Origin: Planctomycetaceae bacterium
Lineage (GTDB): Bacteria > Planctomycetota > Planctomycetia > Pirellulales > Thermoguttaceae
Direction: 5' to 3'
Assembly (NCBI GenBank): GCA_031279215.1
Contig: JAITIZ010000647.1
Coordinates: 1 to 50,373, forward strand
DNA length: 50,373 nt
Of the stretch, positions 46,082-50,373 are shown piece by piece; within the stretch, counting starts at the first letter, position 1, and every line of letters begins with the position of its first letter. Below the pieces are notes generated by a model. The model searched no databases and was not told where the DNA came from. It saw nothing but the letters and a program-made list of their open reading frames with translations. The translations under genes were made by a program, and so were the position numbers.

Positions 46082-47521
46082 TTAATTTAATAACTCTTGT
46101 CCTTTGGTTTCTTGAGCAAAGTAAATTGTAACAGGACCGAGTAAATACAAAAAACTTAATAATGTTGCCGCAGTGATTAAAGTTACACCGTTTGTTTGTA
46201 TCCATCCTGTGAAAAACAAAACAGGAACCGCAATCAAACGTCCGGCGTTGAAACAAAAACCGGTTCCAGTACTTCGAAGCCGTGTTGGATACAATTCCGG
46301 GAAATAAACGGCATAACCGGCGTGCATTCCGGCAGTCAGAAAACCAAAAATCGGTAACAAAATCAATAGAGGAATAATCTCATAGACCACTTGAAAAACC
46401 ACAATAGCAATGACAAAACCGCCAAGATGATAAAAAACAAATGTTCCTCGTCTGCCGATTTTTTGTGAAAAAGGTCCGAAATAAAGTTGTCCGACACCAA
46501 GACCGATTGTAACAAGAAGCATTCCGAACATCTCCCAACGTTTGAGCAAACCGGATTGATTTTTGAGATAGATTTTAATCTCTTCTTTTCCTGTCTCTGT
46601 TACGGTATTATATTTTGACGGTTCCTGATCAATTATTTTTGCTACAGAATCATGTTCCGCTGCACGAAACAAGGCATCTTTTCCATAAATGTGAACACCC
46701 CAAAAAGTCGCCATACCAATTGCCGCCAACAATGTTCCTACAAGTGTTGACCGCAACATGGAACCATGAAAAAGTTCTTGAAAATCACCGGTTTTTTGTA
46801 CAGGGTCTAATTGGGCTCGTTCTTTTGCCTGTTTCCAACTCTCCGGTTCATGCATATAAAACCGTACGAAAATAATCAATATTGCGGGAAATAATCCAAG
46901 TGCAAATCCGAAACGCCACGGTAATGATACGGGATCAACAAAACGATGCAGCCAACTCAACGCCGGACTTCGGCACCATTCCGATACGGCAGGATTTCCA
47001 ATCAAAAATGCTCCAACCGCAACAGCAAGAAGTGTTCCGAAAATTCCTGAAGCATGAAAAATACTGCCGGCATGCGCACGGGCTTTACTGGGAAAAACTT
47101 CAGCAACAAATGCACTGGCGATAGCCCATTCACCACCGACGCCAAGCGCAACAAAAAATCGTAAACCGGCAAGATGCCACCACACTTGAGAAAATGCCGA
47201 CATCCATGTAAAAAACGAATAAAATAAAATCGAAAAGATCATGGCGCGTTTACGTCCGATTTTATCGCTGATAATTCCGAAAACAATACCGCCCAAAGCA
47301 CCGCCGACCAAAAAGACACCAAGAGCAATATTATTGTACAAAGGAATATTACCGGCAGATGCAGCATCAACAAGCGACGGCATTGCCTCACGCATACTCG
47401 CAACGAAAATTTGACCTTCAAATGTATCAAAAAGCCAGCCAACCAGCGCAATCAAAAGTACAATCCATTGATAACGTGTAATTCCTGTGTACCAACATTC
47501 TTTACTTCGGGAAATAGTCAT
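46082..47521 (-). CDS. MFS transporter (organic anion or sugar)
   Basis: 479 residues, 12 predicted helices with the MFS loop motif between helices 2 and 3 (GIISDKIGRKRA). GWLFDTFEGQIFVAS at helix 1 and LRFFVALGVGGEWAIASAFVAE at helix 4 resemble the anion/aromatic acid and related bacterial MFS groups. A cytosolic loop of about 100 residues (about 205-320) is large, with charged segments. A helix pair (GFCFNAGRLIAVPVLFFTGW) closes the protein. Its place in the operon suggests it imports the substrate sugar acid or exports a product such as isethionate; I cannot choose. Confidence 0.85.
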   Translation of the reverse strand: MTISRSKECWYTGITRYQWIVLLIALVGWLFDTFEGQIFVASMREAMPSLVDAASAGNIPLYNNIALGVFLVGGALGGIVFGIISDKIGRKRAMIFSILFYSFFTWMSAFSQVWWHLAGLRFFVALGVGGEWAIASAFVAEVFPSKARAHAGSIFHASGIFGTLLAVAVGAFLIGNPAVSEWCRSPALSWLHRFVDPVSLPWRFGFALGLFPAILIIFVRFYMHEPESWKQAKERAQLDPVQKTGDFQELFHGSMLRSTLVGTLLAAIGMATFWGVHIYGKDALFRAAEHDSVAKIIDQEPSKYNTVTETGKEEIKIYLKNQSGLLKRWEMFGMLLVTIGLGVGQLYFGPFSQKIGRRGTFVFYHLGGFVIAIVVFQVVYEIIPLLILLPIFGFLTAGMHAGYAVYFPELYPTRLRSTGTGFCFNAGRLIAVPVLFFTGWIQTNGVTLITAATLLSFLYLLGPVTIYFAQETKGQELLN

Positions 47522-47562
47522 CTGAAAATTTTTGAAAAATTTTTATAGTCAATATTAAATAA

Positions 47563-48582
47563 TTAAAGATTGATTATTATTCCGGTTTGTGCGGATTTTT
47601 GTGCGGCAATTGAAAGAGTTACCGCTTGACATCCATCGACACCGGTACAATAATTGGGGGCTTTACCCTCAATAACCAGACTCATTCGAACAATCTGTTC
47701 TTCGAGTTCAAAAAGTTCTCCGGCTGGTTTCCCAATATTGATTTCATGAACATTATTTCCATCTGATAATTTGAGAAAATAGGACGGATACCGTGTTCGG
47801 TCTATTGTTCCGTTCCAAGTTGCCCAAAGTGATCCTTTCGTTCCTGCTACTTTTATTGATTGATGATGTTCAAAAGCGGCAAGAGTTTGAGCAATAACGA
47901 CATGGGAACCATTGGAAAAATGAATAATTGCACTTAAATTATCATACAATTCTTTATCTGTACTTAAACTTGTATTAGCGGATGCATAAATCGAAACAGG
48001 TTTTCCGAATGATTCAAAATACCAACAGGCAAGATCAAAAAAATGAATCGGCTCTTCGAGAATCCAGTTACCAACCCGTTTTTTATCGTAACGCCAGTTA
48101 TCTTCACCGGTTCGGTACGGATTTCGTGAAAGTTCGATAAGCATGTATTGGGGTACACCAATTTGGTCAGTGTCAATCAATTCTTTAATTTTTCCCCAAA
48201 GTGATGAAAGTCGGAATTGATGCCCGACGGTCAAATGTAATCCTTTTTCCGTTGCCGTCCGAAATAATGTATCGGAATCTTCGGCAGTTAATGCAAGCGG
48301 TTTTTCGATCAAGAGATGTTTTCCCGTATTCAACACGTCGAGACCGATCTGAAAATGCAGATGATTCGGAACCGTAACCGCCGCAACATCCCAATCGTTT
48401 ATTCGAAGCAGTTCGTGATAATCCGCAACAACTATTGTATTCGGATATTCTGTGCGAATATTATTAACCGTATCGGGATTACCGGTAACAATAGCAGCAA
48501 GTGTAACTTCCGGCAGTTTTCTGATAGCATCAGCGTAACAATGTCCCCATGCTCCAAAACCAATAATTCCGTAACGTATCAT
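47563..48582 (-). CDS. Gfo/Idh/MocA-family oxidoreductase
   Basis: 339 residues. The N-terminal Rossmann fold has GIIGFGAWGHCYADAI and the family's EKPLALTAEDSD; the C-terminal sheet has LRYDKKRVGNWILEEPIHFFDLACWYFESFG. These are NAD(P)-dependent enzymes on sugars, including relatives that cleave glycosides by an oxidation-elimination route (NAD-dependent sulfoquinovosidases are one described example of that fold). Overlaps the isomerase gene by 4 bp (ATGA), so translation is coupled. As the second gene of the operon it would either release the sugar from a glycoside or oxidise or epimerise it. Confidence 0.88.
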   Translation of the reverse strand: MIRYGIIGFGAWGHCYADAIRKLPEVTLAAIVTGNPDTVNNIRTEYPNTIVVADYHELLRINDWDVAAVTVPNHLHFQIGLDVLNTGKHLLIEKPLALTAEDSDTLFRTATEKGLHLTVGHQFRLSSLWGKIKELIDTDQIGVPQYMLIELSRNPYRTGEDNWRYDKKRVGNWILEEPIHFFDLACWYFESFGKPVSIYASANTSLSTDKELYDNLSAIIHFSNGSHVVIAQTLAAFEHHQSIKVAGTKGSLWATWNGTIDRTRYPSYFLKLSDGNNVHEINIGKPAGELFELEEQIVRMSLVIEGKAPNYCTGVDGCQAVTLSIAAQKSAQTGIIINL

Positions 48583-49961
48583 GTTTGTTTCTCCTGCCCG
48601 ATTTGAAGAACAACACGAATTGGTTTCGGTTGATGATGATCAGCAAACCTTCTAATTTTTGACGCAAAATGTCCCTTTAATACTGTAACATGATGCGGCA
48701 TTCCTGCGTAACAAGCATCATAAAAAAATTGTTCGACACTGCCTCCGTGAACCAACACACAACCGGAACATCCCATAATTTCCCGCTTCGGAACATCCGT
48801 TTGACCTTCACAAAGTGCTAAACGATATTCGTTTTGAAATTTCCAGAGACGAAATAACGTTACCGGAATGCCGGAGCAAATCCGTGCTTCGACCACAACA
48901 GGTTTACCGTTATTAAAATGTACGGAAAGTGTCGGAGCATACGGTGAACCAATCGGTTCACACATTTCAAACGGTGTTGCTCCTGCATGCCAGAGCGTAA
49001 TCGACTTATCGTCATGTTCCAACCAATCACTGTTGAATGCCGCAATTTCACTACCGAGTGATCGGGCAATCAGACAACCGATAGCACCGTCAACATCGCC
49101 TTCTTCACAAATATTGATTCCGTCAGAGGCAAGACGCGCAATACTCCAATAAGACCAAACACCAAATTCGTTCGGTAATTCGGGCCAACACCGTACCGCA
49201 ACCGCATCCAATGATTCTTCTTGCACAATCTGTTTAATTGCCAAATAATAACGCGACGAAATATCATAAACATTGTCATGCAATGTAACACCGGAACGAA
49301 CAGGCAAACCGAGTGATTCCGCTTTTTTCCGGTCATCGACAACTTCAGAATCGGAAAAAGATTTTATAATCGTACAAAATTCATGAAGTCCGATTCGTTT
49401 TAAGCGAGTTCCGAGAAGTTGCTGTTGAGCGGCGGTATCAACTGCCATATTCAAAAAACCCGGGGCATGATCTCCTATCAAACCGACACGGGCATGACGT
49501 ACTTTTTTCGATGTTGCCGCAATTAATATCGTTTCGTTTAATGTTGTAACAGTTTTTGGATCGCCGGGCAAGCCAATCACAAGATGCGGCGGACTTCCTG
49601 CCTGACTCATACCGGAAGCCCAATTATGTGCTCCAACCAAACCGCATGCAGAAACTTTCGGATTGTTAGGATTTTCCGGTGTTGCCCAAATGATGACCGG
49701 ACTATCCCATTCGGCAAGGAAAACCGGAAAAAGATTACCATCGCCCATTGTCGGTTGTGTTACGATTAATACTTCGGCACCGGCTTGTTGCGCTGCGGCA
49801 ATGGATTTTTTTAGTATGGATTCATCAGTAATTGCACTAAAAAAAAGCGGTTCAAACGGTGATTGTTGTAACTGTAAACGAATTTCACGTTCCAGAAATA
49901 TTCCCCAAGCCGGATCAAACCCCGGTCGTTTTCGACTAATAAAAAATAAGGCAACTTTCAT
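48579..49961 (-). CDS. L-fucose/L-arabinose isomerase-like protein
   Basis: 460 residues, first gene of the operon. ALFFISRKRPGFDPAWGIFLEREI and VLIVTQPTMGDGNLFPVFLAEWDSPVIIWATPE match the N-terminal Rossmann-like domain of the fucose isomerase fold; AVAVRCWPELPNEFGVWSYWSIARLASDGINICEEGDVDGAIGCLI is the metal-site region (E and D ligands); CSGCVLVHGGSVEQFFYDACYAGMPHHVTVLKGHF is a C-terminal beta domain. Fucose-isomerase-like enzymes interconvert aldoses and ketoses; the described sulfoquinovose isomerases of the transaldolase/transketolase sulfoglycolysis routes fall in this fold. Exact substrate not deducible. Confidence 0.82.
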   Translation of the reverse strand: MKVALFFISRKRPGFDPAWGIFLEREIRLQLQQSPFEPLFFSAITDESILKKSIAAAQQAGAEVLIVTQPTMGDGNLFPVFLAEWDSPVIIWATPENPNNPKVSACGLVGAHNWASGMSQAGSPPHLVIGLPGDPKTVTTLNETILIAATSKKVRHARVGLIGDHAPGFLNMAVDTAAQQQLLGTRLKRIGLHEFCTIIKSFSDSEVVDDRKKAESLGLPVRSGVTLHDNVYDISSRYYLAIKQIVQEESLDAVAVRCWPELPNEFGVWSYWSIARLASDGINICEEGDVDGAIGCLIARSLGSEIAAFNSDWLEHDDKSITLWHAGATPFEMCEPIGSPYAPTLSVHFNNGKPVVVEARICSGIPVTLFRLWKFQNEYRLALCEGQTDVPKREIMGCSGCVLVHGGSVEQFFYDACYAGMPHHVTVLKGHFASKIRRFADHHQPKPIRVVLQIGQEKQT

Positions 49962-50172
49962 TGGAGATTATAATTGGAACAGATTAAATTCAGACTCGTT
50001 AAACAATGGTAACTTATCAAACTGTTTATAATATTCACTATAAAAAATAAAAAACAACATGGAATTTTTGTAATCTTTCACTGGAATTTTCGTAAATTTG
50101 TTTACGAATGAAAATTAAAATGTAGATGATTCTATAAAAATCGTTTTATTAAATTCTATACAAATTGTTCTC
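49962..50172. promoter_or_regulatory. Upstream region of the seven-gene operon
   Basis: 211 bp, strongly AT-rich, between the partial gene at the edge and the operon, both on the minus strand. It contains a terminal-motif relic (GTAATCTTTCACTGGAA, 50070-50086). No clear -35/-10 pair was found by eye; a promoter is expected here because the gap is the largest within 42355-50373. Confidence 0.35.
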
Positions 50173-50373
50173 TTATTCCAGTGTCGGATAGACGATTTCA
50201 CCGCGCAACTGAGCTTCGCCGCCTTCTTTTTCGTACACTCCATAGAAAATTGATACACAGTCAAGCCAAAGTGTTAAACGATGCATTTCCTCTGAAGTGA
50301 GTTTGACTTCATGATGTCCATTCTTGAGAATTTCGTACAGTTTTGAATTTCGTGCGCCGAATTTCCCCGGCAT
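50173..50373 (-). CDS. C-terminal end of a planctomycetal hydrazine-synthase-alpha-like protein (partial)
   Basis: 66 residues, running off the right edge. PGKFGARNSKLYEILKNGHH and EEMHRLTLWLDCVSIFYGVYE resemble the end of large secreted planctomycetal proteins annotated with a hydrazine-synthase alpha-like domain, where a conserved His and Trp/Asp segment closes a cytochrome-type module. The Met at the edge is only coincidence. If right, the full protein is large, exported and of unknown function here (such proteins are widespread in planctomycetes that do not make hydrazine). Same strand as the operon. Confidence 0.6.
   Translation of the reverse strand: MPGKFGARNSKLYEILKNGHHEVKLTSEEMHRLTLWLDCVSIFYGVYEKEGGEAQLRGEIVYPTLE

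Noticed and set aside
1-50373. tRNA, rRNA, integrase or transposase genes
   Set aside because: None was found by eye in gaps or frames; a dedicated scan would be needed to exclude small RNA genes.

Overview
The window looks like chromosomal DNA from a low-GC member of the Planctomycetota. The signs are a single SecD-SecF fusion gene beside yajC, a giant serine/threonine kinase with a helical-repeat C-terminus, a Tat-exported sugar isomerase-like TIM barrel, a XylR-type (sugar-binding plus AraC) regulator, a DUF116-prenyl synthase fusion, Gfo/Idh/MocA and sulfatase-fold proteins, and a partial gene at the right edge whose tail resembles planctomycetal hydrazine-synthase-alpha-like proteins. 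Shine-Dalgarno signals are mostly weak. The lineage is inferred from gene content only.

Layout. 1-960 is a pile of nested repeats ending in the last codons of a destroyed ABC-transporter ATPase. 966-7428 holds a very large sensor-MFS fusion, a formyltransferase and an ABC-2 permease. 7799-14965 holds glycogen branching enzyme (glgB), secDF, yajC and a HIT hydrolase. 15570-21905 holds a Tat sugar-isomerase-like protein, a coiled-coil protein with a nuclease-like end, a four-domain S1 protein and the DUF116-prenyl synthase fusion. 22229-25436 has a NagA-like deacetylase converging on and overlapping a XylR-type regulator, then a sirtuin. 26025-33667 has the giant kinase, a two-gene AAA ATPase plus nuclease-like module (possible defence) and nspC. 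34252-41892 has an exported alpha-galactosidase-like hydrolase, an exported nitroreductase, a membrane polyferredoxin, a sulfatase-fold protein lacking its catalytic residues and a cytosolic histidine kinase.

The most interesting block is the seven-gene minus-strand operon 49961-42355: fucose-isomerase-like protein, Gfo/Idh/MocA oxidoreductase, MFS transporter, iron-type alcohol dehydrogenase, split transketolase (N and C subunits) and an RpiB/LacA-fold isomerase. The RpiB-fold protein keeps the catalytic cysteine but has lost the Asp-His pair and the ring-opening His of true ribose-5-phosphate isomerases. This gene set matches the logic of the transketolase route of sulfoquinovose breakdown: isomerise the sulfosugar, remove two C2 units by transketolase with a tetrose isomerase in between, then reduce the left-over aldehyde. 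I propose it as a sulfosugar (or other modified-sugar) catabolic operon; substrate identity is inference.

The intergenic DNA is unusually structured. A short terminal motif (consensus GTAATATATCAGTGGAA, then a T-rich stretch) occurs about fifteen times, often as inverted pairs bounding 180-330 bp composite elements. Inside or beside these lie small CCCCGCTAGGGG-type hairpins, a hairpin with variable heptanucleotide arms, and palindromes built from iterated words (CGAAACAC, AATCTGCG, ACACAGAATAC). Some copies interrupt others, so they look like non-autonomous mobile or recombinogenic elements. No tRNA, rRNA, CRISPR array, transposase or integrase was seen.
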